A stretch of DNA of 64,000 nucleotides from an uncultured Eubacterium sp. (lineage in GTDB: Bacteria; Bacillota; Clostridia; Oscillospirales; Acutalibacteraceae). Numbering within the stretch: the first letter of the stretch is position 1; each line of letters opens with the position of its first letter. The position numbers and the translations under genes were made by a program. Of this stretch, positions 41,659 through 50,432 are shown piece after piece. The notes below the pieces were generated by a model. It made no database searches. It was not told where the DNA came from and saw only the letters and a list, made by a program, of their open reading frames with translations. The stretch is taken from positions 248,001 to 312,000 of the forward strand of contig CAJTLP010000001.1 in assembly GCA_910577195.1 (NCBI GenBank). Direction: 5' to 3'.

Positions 41659-42627
41659 ATGAAAATTAAAAACGTTGAAATAAAAAACGGTCTGTGCCTT
41701 GCTCCGATGGCAGGCATTGCCGACAGAGCCTTCCGTGAGCTTTGTATCCGGTACGGTGCAGGCTATACGGTTACAGAAATGGTATCCGCAAAAGGCTTTA
41801 CTATGGGTGACAAGAAAAGCCGTGAGCTGCTTGTACTTGGTGAAACCGAAAATCCTGCAGGTGCACAGATTTTCGGCGATGATCCTGAAATTATGTCACA
41901 GGCTGCCATAAAATGTCTTGATTTCAAGCCACAGATTATTGATATAAATATGGGCTGCCCTGCTCCGAAAATCGCTATGAACGGCGGCGGTGCAAGTCTT
42001 ATGAAAAAGCCTGAACTGGCAGGCGAAATTATAAAGGCAGTAACAGAGGCAGTGGATATTCCTGTTACGGTAAAAATCCGTAAAGGCTGGGATGACGAAA
42101 ACATTAACGCTGTAGAACTGGCTGAGATAGCTGAAAAAAACGGAGCATCTGCAATCACTGTTCACGGAAGAACAAGAATGCAGATGTATTCAGGAACAGT
42201 TGACTATGATATCATTGCTAAGGTAAAGCAGGCAGTGTCCATCCCTGTTATCGGCAACGGTGACATAAGGGACGAGCAATCAGCCACTATGATGTTTGAA
42301 AAAACCAACTGCGATGCAATTATGATTGGCAGAGGTGCACTCGGCAACCCCTGGATTTTCCAAAGGCTTAATGCATATTTCAGCGAATGCCGTGTTCTGC
42401 CTGAGGTGAGCGTCAGTGAAAAAATGGTTGTTATGCTCAGGCATATTGAAAAAATCATTGAATACAAAGGCGAGTACACTGCAATGCGTGAAGCAAGGCA
42501 CCACGCTGCATATTACACAAAGGGGCTTCACGGCTCAGCAGCCTTCAGGCGTGAAATGGGTCAGCTTGAAACCTATGAACAACTGCAGGAATTAGCATTC
42601 AGAATTGCAAAGGATAATGAATCATGA
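41659..42627 (+). CDS. dusB: tRNA-dihydrouridine synthase B
   Basis: A 322-residue flavoenzyme that reduces uridine in tRNA D-loops. It has LAPMAGIADRAFRELCIRYGAG, DINMGCPAPKIAMNGGGASLMK with the catalytic Cys, VHGRTRMQMYSG, and GNGDIRD and MIGRGALGNPWIF for phosphate/FMN binding. The nagA start overlaps its stop (ATGA), so they are co-translated. Confidence 0.95.
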   Translation: MKIKNVEIKNGLCLAPMAGIADRAFRELCIRYGAGYTVTEMVSAKGFTMGDKKSRELLVLGETENPAGAQIFGDDPEIMSQAAIKCLDFKPQIIDINMGCPAPKIAMNGGGASLMKKPELAGEIIKAVTEAVDIPVTVKIRKGWDDENINAVELAEIAEKNGASAITVHGRTRMQMYSGTVDYDIIAKVKQAVSIPVIGNGDIRDEQSATMMFEKTNCDAIMIGRGALGNPWIFQRLNAYFSECRVLPEVSVSEKMVVMLRHIEKIIEYKGEYTAMREARHHAAYYTKGLHGSAAFRREMGQLETYEQLQELAFRIAKDNES

Positions 42628-43739
42628 TTTTTAAAAACTGTACATTTTATAATGAATTCTTTGAAAAGGAATTTGGTGATATCGAGGTTGAAAACGGTAT
42701 CATCAAGCAAATCGGAATCATAGACGGCGACGGAAAGGATATGAGCGGATATATCCTCATTCCCGGTTTTATTGATATTCATATTCACGGCTGCGGCGGC
42801 GGTGATGCCAGTGACGCAAGTACGGATAGTCTGGATAAAATCACAACTGAGCTTGCAAAGCACGGTGTAACCTCTTTCTGCCCCACCTCTATGACACTCA
42901 GTGAAGAACAGCTTACCGACATTGTAAAGACTATTGCAGGCTATCAGACAAAGGGAGCAAAGATTGCAGGCATAAACCTTGAAGGTCCTTTTATTGCAAT
43001 GAGTAAAAAGGGTGCACAAAACGGTGCTTTTGTCCGTGCAGGCTCCATTGAGGAATTCAATCTTTTATATGAAAAAAGCAATGGAAAAATTAAGCTTATT
43101 ACCATTGCCCCTGAGGCATTTGAAAGCAAGGCTTTTATCGAGGCAGTAAGCAGGAAATGTACTGTTTCCATCGGTCACTCAGCTGCAGATGCACAGCAGT
43201 GTAAAAATGCAATTGAGCAGGGTGTAAGACACGCAACACATCTGTTCAACGCAATGACCCCTATGACACACCGCGAGGCAGGAATCGTCGGCACGGTGCT
43301 TGACGATAAGCGTGTAATGTGTGAGCTGATTTGCGATGGCGGCCACATCTGCCCTGCTGTACTCAGAAATGCATTTGCAATACTCGGTGAGGAAAGAGCG
43401 GTGGCAGTCAGCGACTCTATGCGTGGTGCAGGACTCGGTGCAGGCGAATTTGAGCTCGGCGGTCAGCAGGTATTTGTAAAAAAGAACGGTAAATATGCTG
43501 TGCTCGGTGACGGCACCATTGCAGCATCCATCACGAATATACACACGGAATTTAAAAATCTGATCAGCTTTGGTATTGATTTCAGAACGGCATTAAAGGC
43601 CTGCACAATCAATCCTGCAAAAGCAATAAAAGAGGATGACAAAATCGGTTCCATTCAGACAGGAAAGTATGCCGACTTTGTATTCCTTGATGAAAATCTT
43701 GACATAAAAGAGGTTTACATAAATGGAACACTCGCTTAA
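42624..43739 (+). CDS. nagA: N-acetylglucosamine-6-phosphate deacetylase
   Basis: A 371-residue amidohydrolase that removes acetate from GlcNAc-6-P in aminosugar recycling. Visible motifs are PGFIDIHIHGCGGGDASD (metal site), LEGPFI (Glu ligand), IGHSAADA, GVRHATHLFNAMTPM and the catalytic Asp in AVSDSMRGAG. It is coupled to dusB by ATGA, and its 3' end overlaps the trmL start by 17 bases. No nagB is in the window. Confidence 0.95.
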   Translation: MIFKNCTFYNEFFEKEFGDIEVENGIIKQIGIIDGDGKDMSGYILIPGFIDIHIHGCGGGDASDASTDSLDKITTELAKHGVTSFCPTSMTLSEEQLTDIVKTIAGYQTKGAKIAGINLEGPFIAMSKKGAQNGAFVRAGSIEEFNLLYEKSNGKIKLITIAPEAFESKAFIEAVSRKCTVSIGHSAADAQQCKNAIEQGVRHATHLFNAMTPMTHREAGIVGTVLDDKRVMCELICDGGHICPAVLRNAFAILGEERAVAVSDSMRGAGLGAGEFELGGQQVFVKKNGKYAVLGDGTIAASITNIHTEFKNLISFGIDFRTALKACTINPAKAIKEDDKIGSIQTGKYADFVFLDENLDIKEVYINGTLA

Positions 43740-44223
43740 CATCGTTTTAATTGAGCCTGAAATTCCGCAGAATACCGGAAATATTGCACGAACCTGTGCG
43801 GCAACCGGTGCAATGCTTCACCTTGTAGGGCCAATGGGATTTCAGATTACGGACAAGCAGGTGAAAAGAGCAGGTCTGGATTACTGGGACAAGCTGGATA
43901 TTTCATACTACGACAGTACCGAAGAATTTTTTGAGAAAAATGCAGGCGAAAAATTCTATTATTTCACAACAAAGGGTGAAATTGCACATTCCGATATGAA
44001 ATATGAAAACAACGCATTCCTTGTTTTCGGCAAGGAAACAAAGGGTCTCCCTGAGGAACTGCTTAAAGAAAATCACGACACCTGTGTAAGACTGCCTATG
44101 CGCGGAATCATCAGAAGTCTTAACCTTTCAAACGCTGTGTGCGTGGGGACATATGAGGTACTGCGTCAGTGGGGATACCCTCAGCTTTCACAAAGAGGAA
44201 AGCTGACAAAATACGACTGGTAA
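43723..44223 (+). CDS. trmL: tRNA (cytidine(34)-2'-O)-methyltransferase TrmL
   Basis: A 166-residue SPOUT methyltransferase that methylates the wobble ribose of tRNA-Leu. It has NIVLIEPEIPQNTGNIARTCAATG, the SPOUT knot segments FLVFGKETKGLPEELL and CVRLPMRGIIRSLNLSNAVCVGTYE. The start lies within the last codons of nagA (ATGGAACACTCGC), and no other start fits better. Confidence 0.93.
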   Translation: MEHSLNIVLIEPEIPQNTGNIARTCAATGAMLHLVGPMGFQITDKQVKRAGLDYWDKLDISYYDSTEEFFEKNAGEKFYYFTTKGEIAHSDMKYENNAFLVFGKETKGLPEELLKENHDTCVRLPMRGIIRSLNLSNAVCVGTYEVLRQWGYPQLSQRGKLTKYDW

Positions 44224-44412
44224 TCACATCGTTTTCACCTGAAAATGAATCTTTACCAAGTCTTTACTTTTTCTTTCCTGCGTATTATATTTTATATGAT
44301 TTAATGGCATTAACCTGCAAAGGTGACATAATCGTAAGATTAAATTCACAATAATGTAAGAATAAGATTGTATAATCAAAATATAGAATGATAAATATAG
44401 CGGAGAGATAAA

Positions 44413-45495
44413 ATGAAATTTGATGAAAATAAGATTTTCACAAAGGCACTTTTTCTGAGCCTTCTGAAAATCCTATCCTTTATTCTTGTTTTTGTAATGA
44501 TACTTGAAGGGCTTTCGATAACTGTATTTTCAAAAAAGGCGGCAACACAGTATAAGAATGCTTTTTCAAAATCATACAGCTTTACAACAGAGCCTGCAAA
44601 CAGCATTGACATTGCGCTTATAGGCAGCAGTGATTTATACTCAGGCTTTATTCCCGTGAATCTTTGGGACAAGTACGGATATACCAGCACGGTTATCTCC
44701 ACACCCAAGCAGACTGTAAGCCGTTCATACACTTTTCTCGAAGAGCTTTTAAAGACACAGTCGCCAAAGCTCCTTGTGATTGAAACCGATATGTTCTATC
44801 AGGGTGTAGAAATTGAGCACAATCCTGATTTCAACAAGGAAAGAACGGAAAGAATTTCCGCCTCTGACAAAATGAAAAGAATTGTCAAAATGATTTCAAA
44901 CGTGCCTGTTGACGGAAATATTGAAAATCATTTCACTGTTTTTATGTTCCACGACGAATGGAAAAAGCTGTCAAAAAAATCATACAAGGCAGTTATGAAG
45001 AAAAAGGACACCGTAACCTGCGAGCACGGCTACAATTTTAACAAAATCGTTTATCCGACAAAGGACAATAAGCGAATGACTTTCACCAAGCAGGCTGAGG
45101 CTATACCTGATGAAAGCATTCATTACTTAAACAAGATGCTTGATTTGTGCAGGCAAAACAATATAAAGGTTGCTTTTGTGGAAATGCCGTCACTCACATC
45201 CTGGAATTATGCAAGGCATAATGCGGTTAAACAGTTTGCTGAAAATAACAGCATTCCTTTTATTGACCTTAACCTGGAGGAGCATTTCACCAAAACAAAA
45301 ATAAAGTATGAAAATGATTTCCGTGACGACGGTAATCACCTGAACTACTATGGTGCAGAAAAAGCAACCGACTTTTTAGGTGAATTTATAAACAATACAT
45401 ACAGTGATATTCTTCCTGACAAACGAAACGACAGCAAATTTGTTTACTGGCAGGAAAGCTCAAATCAGTTCAAAGAAAAATACAATGTAAAATAA
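44413..45495 (+). CDS. Membrane-anchored SGNH-like hydrolase/acyltransferase
   Basis: A 360-residue protein. One N-terminal helix (FLSLLKILSFILVFVMILEGLSITVF) is followed by an extracytoplasmic domain with IALIGSSDLYSGFIPVNLW, where SSDLYSG resembles the Ser block of SGNH proteins, and a C-terminal DDGNHLNYYGAEKATDFL that supplies the Asp-x-x-His pair. DltD- and AlgX-like proteins have this design. It precedes a YlbJ-like membrane protein by 59 bases. A role in wall or polysaccharide acylation is inference. Confidence 0.65.
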   Translation: MKFDENKIFTKALFLSLLKILSFILVFVMILEGLSITVFSKKAATQYKNAFSKSYSFTTEPANSIDIALIGSSDLYSGFIPVNLWDKYGYTSTVISTPKQTVSRSYTFLEELLKTQSPKLLVIETDMFYQGVEIEHNPDFNKERTERISASDKMKRIVKMISNVPVDGNIENHFTVFMFHDEWKKLSKKSYKAVMKKKDTVTCEHGYNFNKIVYPTKDNKRMTFTKQAEAIPDESIHYLNKMLDLCRQNNIKVAFVEMPSLTSWNYARHNAVKQFAENNSIPFIDLNLEEHFTKTKIKYENDFRDDGNHLNYYGAEKATDFLGEFINNTYSDILPDKRNDSKFVYWQESSNQFKEKYNVK

Positions 45496-45554
45496 ATTTA
45501 TATTTAAGGGAGGATATATTCCTCCCTTTTTTCATATTATTTTTAGGTGATAAT

Positions 45555-46574
45555 ATGAAAACAAAAAATGCACTTATACTGATATTACTTATGGCAGTAT
45601 CCATTATTCTTATTACCTTTTCCTCCGAAGCAAAGGCAGGTGCTGCTGAAGGACTTGCACTTGCACAGAACACAATCGTACCGAGTCTGACGCCACTTCT
45701 GATTCTCTTTTTTATCATTATGAAAACAGGTGCAAAGGATGTCCTTTCAAAAGCACTCGGCTTTATTTGTGCATATCTATTCAATCTGCCGCAGGTCACC
45801 TTCCCTGTCATATTCTTTGGTTTGATTGGCGGATATCCCACAGGTGCACTGCTGACAAATGAGCTTTTTTCAAACGGAGAAATTGATGAAAAACAGGCTC
45901 ACAGACTTTTACGTTTTAATTTCTGCGGAGGATGCGGCTTTATCATTACCGCTTTGGGAACATCCATTCTAAACAGCTCAAAGGCAGGGTGGATACTTTT
46001 TATGTCCAACGTCCTATCCGCCGTAATCATCGGATTTCTTCTCTCCTTCAGTGAAAAAAGGAAGCCCCAAAGCTATTATTCCTATACAGAGGAAAAAAGC
46101 TTTGGGGACGCATTAATTGAATCAACAGACAGTGCAGTCAAGTCCGTGCTCAATATCACTGCCTTTATTATTCTGTTTTCAGCAATTCATAAAACACTTC
46201 CGATACCGCAGGAGCTTGCACCGATTATTGAAATTACAAACGGAATATGTACAAGAAACAGCTATTCCCTCGCACATACAAGTGCATACCTTGCCTTCGG
46301 CGGACTTTGTATTCACTGTCAGCTCCTGCCGATTATCTCAAATGTCAAAATGAAATATTGGGACTTCTTCCTTTTCAGAGTTATCTCTGCCGCTCTATCC
46401 TACGGCATAACAAAATTCATTCTGTATCTGAGTCCGCTGGAAACATCTGTATTTTCAAACATAAGTATCAGCGTTGCTCATCTGTCCAGCATAAATCTCG
46501 CCCTTTCAATACTGATGATAGCAGGCTGTTTTATACTTATAATGGATATCAGATCAAAGAAAAAAATCGTTTAA
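45555..46574 (+). CDS. YlbJ-like integral membrane protein (sporulation-related)
   Basis: A 339-residue protein with eight or so hydrophobic helices. It contains NTIVPSLTPLLILFFIIMKTGAKDVLS, FGLIGGYPTGALLTNELF, RLLRFNFCGGCGFIITALG and later GLCIHCQLL, the nucleoside-recognition/YlbJ pattern. YlbJ is needed for spore cortex formation in Bacillus; orthology here is probable but not certain. It has an AGGTG ribosome site and follows the SGNH-like gene. Confidence 0.75.
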   Translation: MKTKNALILILLMAVSIILITFSSEAKAGAAEGLALAQNTIVPSLTPLLILFFIIMKTGAKDVLSKALGFICAYLFNLPQVTFPVIFFGLIGGYPTGALLTNELFSNGEIDEKQAHRLLRFNFCGGCGFIITALGTSILNSSKAGWILFMSNVLSAVIIGFLLSFSEKRKPQSYYSYTEEKSFGDALIESTDSAVKSVLNITAFIILFSAIHKTLPIPQELAPIIEITNGICTRNSYSLAHTSAYLAFGGLCIHCQLLPIISNVKMKYWDFFLFRVISAALSYGITKFILYLSPLETSVFSNISISVAHLSSINLALSILMIAGCFILIMDIRSKKKIV

Positions 46575-48047
46575 TTATTCAATATTCTCAAGGCTCTTTG
46601 CACCGTCCTGCAATGCCATAAATTGTGAATAATCATATTCATTATTTATACTCTTTATATTGAGTTTTGCATCTGTGGTACATATATCACCAATAAATGA
46701 ACTCATATCCGTGCCGTAAACAAATTCCATATGCTGGACACCGCGAAGGAACCATGTGTTCTCCTCAAATTTACAGGAAGAGCTGTCTATCATTTTATCG
46801 GCTGATTTGCTGTTTTCAAGCGTTTCACCTGTTGGCGCCGTTTTTGCACCAAAGGAGGCATAGCATGTATCAATCAGCATATCCGACTGATTTGCATTTG
46901 CACTTGTTATCGGAATACCCGGCAAGCCATATCCACAGATAATTGCAATTTCAACACCACTGTCTTTAAGCTCTTTGAGATTTTTCTCAAGTCTGCCCTG
47001 CACACTATGATAATCCTTTACGATTTTTGCCAGTCCTGAGTTCTCATCAAGCCAGCCTAAATCCACCATATATTTATAACATTCATCGAAATCATCATAT
47101 GGTATACACTCCCACATAGACGGAATATTACCTACAACAGGCAGAACCACACGCTTATAAAATCTTTCGCCATTTTCTCCGTCAGTCACCTCATTCAAAA
47201 ATCCTACCAGATGATCGACAGTACCACCGAATATATCAAATACCTTAGCAATCGCACCGAAATCGGCTGCCTCACCCTTATAATCGCTTGCCATAAGTGA
47301 CATATATTTGGCAATAACCTCAGGGTCTATAACCATATCTCCTTTAAATAATTTAGCAATACTTACACCCTGCATTGCACCGTCAATAAAAATGGCTCTG
47401 GCAATATCATTTCTGCTGCGATACTTATCCACATAGGCTGATAAAACAGAGGTGCCCAATGAACAGCCCACAAGCGTTACCTTGTCCTTGCCACTCTGTT
47501 CTTTCACTCCGTCGATGAACTCAGCAAGCTGATCGGCATCCTTCATAACATCCTCACGAAAATCGTAATTATAAATCCAGACATTATATGCACCGATTCT
47601 GTCACATATAACCTTGCAGACAGCCGGTTCAGCCGTGTTTCTCTTATTCAGATAATCCATATGATTTGCAAGTGAATCCGTCCAGTAGCAGTCGATACCT
47701 ATGTTTGCCTCTTTTTCACCATTACTGTCATAATTCAATACTGTGAAAGGCTCTATAATACTTGCAAGCTTATTGGTCCATATTTCTGCACTGACCTCTT
47801 TTCCTCTTAATATTTTAAGAGTATCAGACACAAAACGTGTTCTTGAAAGCCGGCCGACAAAGCTGCCGTCAATAGAAACGGCACTTGCCTGTGCATTGGT
47901 ATTCGGATGAAGATAAAGTGCTGACGAGCCTACACCGGGAATCACAACAACAGGCGTTACATCATCAGCCGCATAAGCCACTCCGAATACTGAAAGTGAG
48001 CACAGCAGCATCACCACAGACATTAACAAACTAAGAACTTTTTTCAT
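46575..48047 (-). CDS. Secreted LCAT-like lipase/acyltransferase (alpha/beta hydrolase)
   Basis: A 490-residue secreted protein. A signal peptide (LSLLMSVVMLLCSLSVFGVAYA) is followed by an alpha/beta hydrolase of the lecithin:cholesterol acyltransferase type. The oxyanion strand is TPVVVIPGVGSSALYL, and the nucleophile elbow is VTLVGCSLGTSVLSAYVDKY with Ser in GCSLG. The YDFREDVMKDADQLAEFID segment is typical, and a late VQHMEFVYGTD may carry the catalytic His. The substrate is presumably an extracellular lipid or ester. Confidence 0.75.
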   Translation of the reverse strand: MKKVLSLLMSVVMLLCSLSVFGVAYAADDVTPVVVIPGVGSSALYLHPNTNAQASAVSIDGSFVGRLSRTRFVSDTLKILRGKEVSAEIWTNKLASIIEPFTVLNYDSNGEKEANIGIDCYWTDSLANHMDYLNKRNTAEPAVCKVICDRIGAYNVWIYNYDFREDVMKDADQLAEFIDGVKEQSGKDKVTLVGCSLGTSVLSAYVDKYRSRNDIARAIFIDGAMQGVSIAKLFKGDMVIDPEVIAKYMSLMASDYKGEAADFGAIAKVFDIFGGTVDHLVGFLNEVTDGENGERFYKRVVLPVVGNIPSMWECIPYDDFDECYKYMVDLGWLDENSGLAKIVKDYHSVQGRLEKNLKELKDSGVEIAIICGYGLPGIPITSANANQSDMLIDTCYASFGAKTAPTGETLENSKSADKMIDSSSCKFEENTWFLRGVQHMEFVYGTDMSSFIGDICTTDAKLNIKSINNEYDYSQFMALQDGAKSLENIE

Positions 48048-48130
48048 ATATATTCACTCCTCTGTAACAAGGCTATCATACCACAAATACAGGCTATTGA
48101 CAATTATATTTTTAGTGCTATAATAATTCA

Positions 48131-48197
48131 CGGCAGTTCGTAACCATCCTGCCGGATGAATACCGATAGGTTTTTCATCAATCAAAACTAAGGAGAA
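48131..48197 (+). promoter_or_regulatory. Probable preQ1-I riboswitch
   Basis: GGCAG (48132-48136) and CTGCC (48149-48153) enclose a loop TTCGTAACCATC. An inserted hairpin, GATGAA (48155-48160) with TTCATC (48174-48179), follows, and the tail is the A-rich AATCAAAACTAAGGAG. This matches the preQ1-I plan of a hairpin plus an AAAACTAAGG tail. CTAAGGA (48188-48194) can also pair with TCCTTGG (48216-48222) in the downstream terminator, giving a ligand-controlled terminator. The downstream genes concern queuosine salvage. The match to the class consensus is by eye. Confidence 0.6.
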
Positions 48198-48213
48198 GGC
48201 ATTAGCCGTATTG

Positions 48214-48234
48214 CGTCCTTGGGGACGTTTTTTT
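48214..48234 (+). terminator. Riboswitch-controlled terminator
   Basis: CGTCC (48214-48218), loop TTGG, GGACG (48223-48227), then T7. The 5' arm and loop can instead pair with CTAAGGA of the riboswitch tail. Confidence 0.7.
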
Positions 48235-48239
48235 ATTTT

Positions 48240-48935
48240 ATGGAAAGATACAGTATTATTAAAGAGAAAAATCCACGTGAGATTGTTCTGCTGCGTGGTA
48301 AGGGGTGTGCCTATAAAAAATGCACCTTCTGTGATTATCACACGGATAAATGTGATAATGAAGAGGAAAACTTTCTCCTCAACAAATCTGTGCTTGAAAA
48401 GGTGACAGGCTGTTACGGTAATCTTGAGGTGATCAACAGCGGTTCTGTTTTTGAGCTTGATAACAAAACATCAGAGATGATAAAAAGCACCTGTAACGAA
48501 AAAGGCATTAACACAATCCATTTTGAAAGCCATTATATTTATAACAAGCACATAAAAAATCTGCGTAAGCTTTATCGTGATTTCGATATCAAGATGAAGC
48601 TGGGTCTGGAAACCTTTGACTATGATTTCAGAGAAAATGTGCTATGCAAAGGAATTGCCGAATCAGACCCTGAAATCATATCAGAAAATTTTGACGAGGC
48701 AAATTTTCTTTTCGGACTGAGCGGACAGACTGTGGCATCTATGGAAAAGGACATCACGCTCGGTTTAAAATATTTTGAGCGGATTTGTCTGAACATTATG
48801 TGTGAAAACTCTACGAAAATCAAGCCTGATCAAAAGGTGATTGATGATTTTATACATTATCTTTATCCAAAATATAAGGATAACAGCAGAGTTGACATTT
48901 TAATAAATAATACGGATTTCGGAGTGGGTGACTGA
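48240..48935 (+). CDS. Radical SAM protein, QueL-like queuosine salvage enzyme
   Basis: A 231-residue protein from ATG 48240. It starts MERYSIIKEKNPREIVLLRGKGCAY with a Cys cluster GCAYKKCTFCDY (C-x4-C-x2-C), a radical-SAM-like iron-sulphur site. Later strands include INTIHFESHYIYN and LGLETFDYDFRENVL. Adjacent to a YhhQ-type queuosine precursor transporter and behind a preQ1 riboswitch, it fits QueL, which releases queuine from queuosine-related compounds in Clostridia. No ribosome site lies near the start, only the terminator T-run. Function by context. Confidence 0.75.
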   Translation: MERYSIIKEKNPREIVLLRGKGCAYKKCTFCDYHTDKCDNEEENFLLNKSVLEKVTGCYGNLEVINSGSVFELDNKTSEMIKSTCNEKGINTIHFESHYIYNKHIKNLRKLYRDFDIKMKLGLETFDYDFRENVLCKGIAESDPEIISENFDEANFLFGLSGQTVASMEKDITLGLKYFERICLNIMCENSTKIKPDQKVIDDFIHYLYPKYKDNSRVDILINNTDFGVGD

Positions 48936-48936
48936 T

Positions 48937-49638
48937 ATGATTAATGAATTACTTTTAATAGGCTCTGTAATATTCATCTTCGGAGCAACACTTTTAGCAT
49001 ATAAATTTTTCGGAAAAACAGGCCTTTACTGTGTATCTGCAATTGCCACTGTACTGGCAAATATTGAGGTTGCGATTTTAATCAATGCCTTTGGTATGGA
49101 GCAGACACTCGGCAACGTACTGTTTGCATCAACCTTTTTAGTGACAGACATTTTGTCCGAATGTGAGGGCAAGAAAGAGGCCAATAAAGCTGTCTGGCTG
49201 GGTGTTTTCTCCTCCCTGTTCTTCCTGCTTCTGTCACAAAGCTGGCAGATTTTCGTACCAAGCGAAAACGATTTTATTCACGATTCAATAAAAACCGTAT
49301 TTTCAAACACACCGAGAATGATTATCGCATCACTGGTTGTATATGCAATCAGTCAGTTGTTTGACGTATGGCTTTATCACAAATGGTGGGCATTTACCGA
49401 AAAGAAATTCGGTGATAAAAGAAAATTCCTATGGCTCAGAAATAACGGATCAACATTGATCAGCCAGATACTCAACACAGCACTGTTTACCCTCTTTGCT
49501 TTCTGGGGTACTTATGATGCAAAAACAATCGTCTCTATTTTCCTTTCAAGCTATGTGATTTATGTTTTCACCAGCCTTCTGGATACTCCGTGCGTATATC
49601 TTGCACGAAAAATACATGAAAACAAACTGAAGAAATAA
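48937..49638 (+). CDS. Queuosine precursor transporter (YhhQ/DUF165 family)
   Basis: A 233-residue membrane protein with six to seven helices. It has the family segments NVLFASTFLVTDILSECEGKKEANKAVWLG and LVVYAISQLFDVWLYHKWW, then NNGSTLISQILNTALFTLFAFWG. It imports queuosine precursors. ATG 48937 follows the stop of the radical SAM gene by 1 base, with GGAGTGGGTG as ribosome site, so the two form one operon. Confidence 0.9.
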   Translation: MINELLLIGSVIFIFGATLLAYKFFGKTGLYCVSAIATVLANIEVAILINAFGMEQTLGNVLFASTFLVTDILSECEGKKEANKAVWLGVFSSLFFLLLSQSWQIFVPSENDFIHDSIKTVFSNTPRMIIASLVVYAISQLFDVWLYHKWWAFTEKKFGDKRKFLWLRNNGSTLISQILNTALFTLFAFWGTYDAKTIVSIFLSSYVIYVFTSLLDTPCVYLARKIHENKLKK

Positions 49639-49648
49639 ATTTTCAGGC

Positions 49649-49678
49649 TTGACAACCCAAGACCTTATATGCTACGAT
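49649..49678 (+). promoter_or_regulatory. Sigma-A promoter of the leader-GNAT operon
   Basis: TTGACA (49649-49654), 18-bp spacer, TACGAT (49673-49678). Transcription would start about 15 bases before the leader peptide ATG. Confidence 0.65.
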
Positions 49679-49699
49679 ACAAAAAATGAGGTAATTATT

Positions 49700-49789
49700 A
49701 TGACAAACTTTACAGGCAAAATGAACAAACATTTTTATCTTATGCGCAGAGCTCGCATGGGATATATTCGTCGTGTTCATCTTTGGTAA
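49700..49789 (+). CDS. Leader peptide (29 aa) upstream of a GNAT gene
   Basis: A 29-codon ORF with an upstream GAGGTAA, beginning MTNFTGKMNKHFYLM and ending RRARMGYIRRVHLW. It is followed by a perfect terminator hairpin and then the acetyltransferase gene. The last codons CATCTTTGG can pair with CCACTGATG of the terminator 5' arm (7 bp in two blocks), offering an antiterminator. This is the standard layout of ribosome-mediated attenuation, as for antibiotic resistance leaders. The inducing signal is unknown. Confidence 0.6.
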   Translation: MTNFTGKMNKHFYLMRRARMGYIRRVHLW

Positions 49790-49818
49790 AGTGCTGCATT
49801 ATATATTCATTTATTCAG

Positions 49819-49850
49819 CCACTGATGAGCAATCATCAGTGGTATTTTTT
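49819..49850 (+). terminator. Attenuator terminator
   Basis: CCACTGATGA (49819-49828), loop GCAA, TCATCAGTGG (49833-49842), then TATTTTTTTT. It is perfect and strong, between the leader peptide and the GNAT ribosome site (AGGAGG, 49853-49858). Confidence 0.85.
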
Positions 49851-49865
49851 TTAGGAGGATTCTAT

Positions 49866-50432
49866 ATGTTAAATCACAAGGGCACACAGGAAATCAGAAC
49901 AGAAAGATTATTATTAAGAGCAGTAAGAGCAGATGACTACAAGGATATGTATGAATATATGCGCATGGAAAAAATGTCAAGATACGTAACGTGGAAGCAG
50001 CACGAAAATGAAAATGTTACCAGGGAACTTTGCAAAATGTGGGTAAACCAGTATTCAGACGAAAGATATAATTGGGCAATTACACTTGACGGTAAAGCCG
50101 CAGGAAATATTGATGTAATCAAAATATACGACAATACAGCTTATATGGGCTGGCAGATAAGTCCTGCACACTGGAACAAGGGTATGGTGACAGAGGCTGC
50201 CGAATCAGTCTTTGACTTTCTTTTTTCTCAAATCGGCATTGAAGCAATAGAGGCAAGTCATATAGATGAAAATATCGCCTCTGGCAGAGTAATGCAAAAA
50301 ACAGGTATGCGTCCTATACCCACAGAGGAATCCGTATATTATAAATTAAATCATACCTGTGAAATGAACGGTATGCCTGTAATCAGTTACAAATTAACAA
50401 GGGAGGAATGGCTGTGCAGAAATACACAATAG
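49866..50432 (+). CDS. GNAT-family N-acetyltransferase (RimJ-like)
   Basis: A 188-residue acetyltransferase. It has IRTERLLLRAVRADDYKDMYEYM, AYMGWQISPAHWNKGMVTEAAESVFDFLF with a Gly-containing acetyl-CoA loop (NKGMVTEA), and ASGRVMQKTGMRPI. It resembles RimJ/RimL-type or aminoglycoside acetyltransferases, but no substrate can be read. Strong AGGAGG ribosome site. The upstream attenuator suggests induction by a translation-perturbing agent. The downstream truncated GNAT gene overlaps its end. Confidence 0.85.
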   Translation: MLNHKGTQEIRTERLLLRAVRADDYKDMYEYMRMEKMSRYVTWKQHENENVTRELCKMWVNQYSDERYNWAITLDGKAAGNIDVIKIYDNTAYMGWQISPAHWNKGMVTEAAESVFDFLFSQIGIEAIEASHIDENIASGRVMQKTGMRPIPTEESVYYKLNHTCEMNGMPVISYKLTREEWLCRNTQ

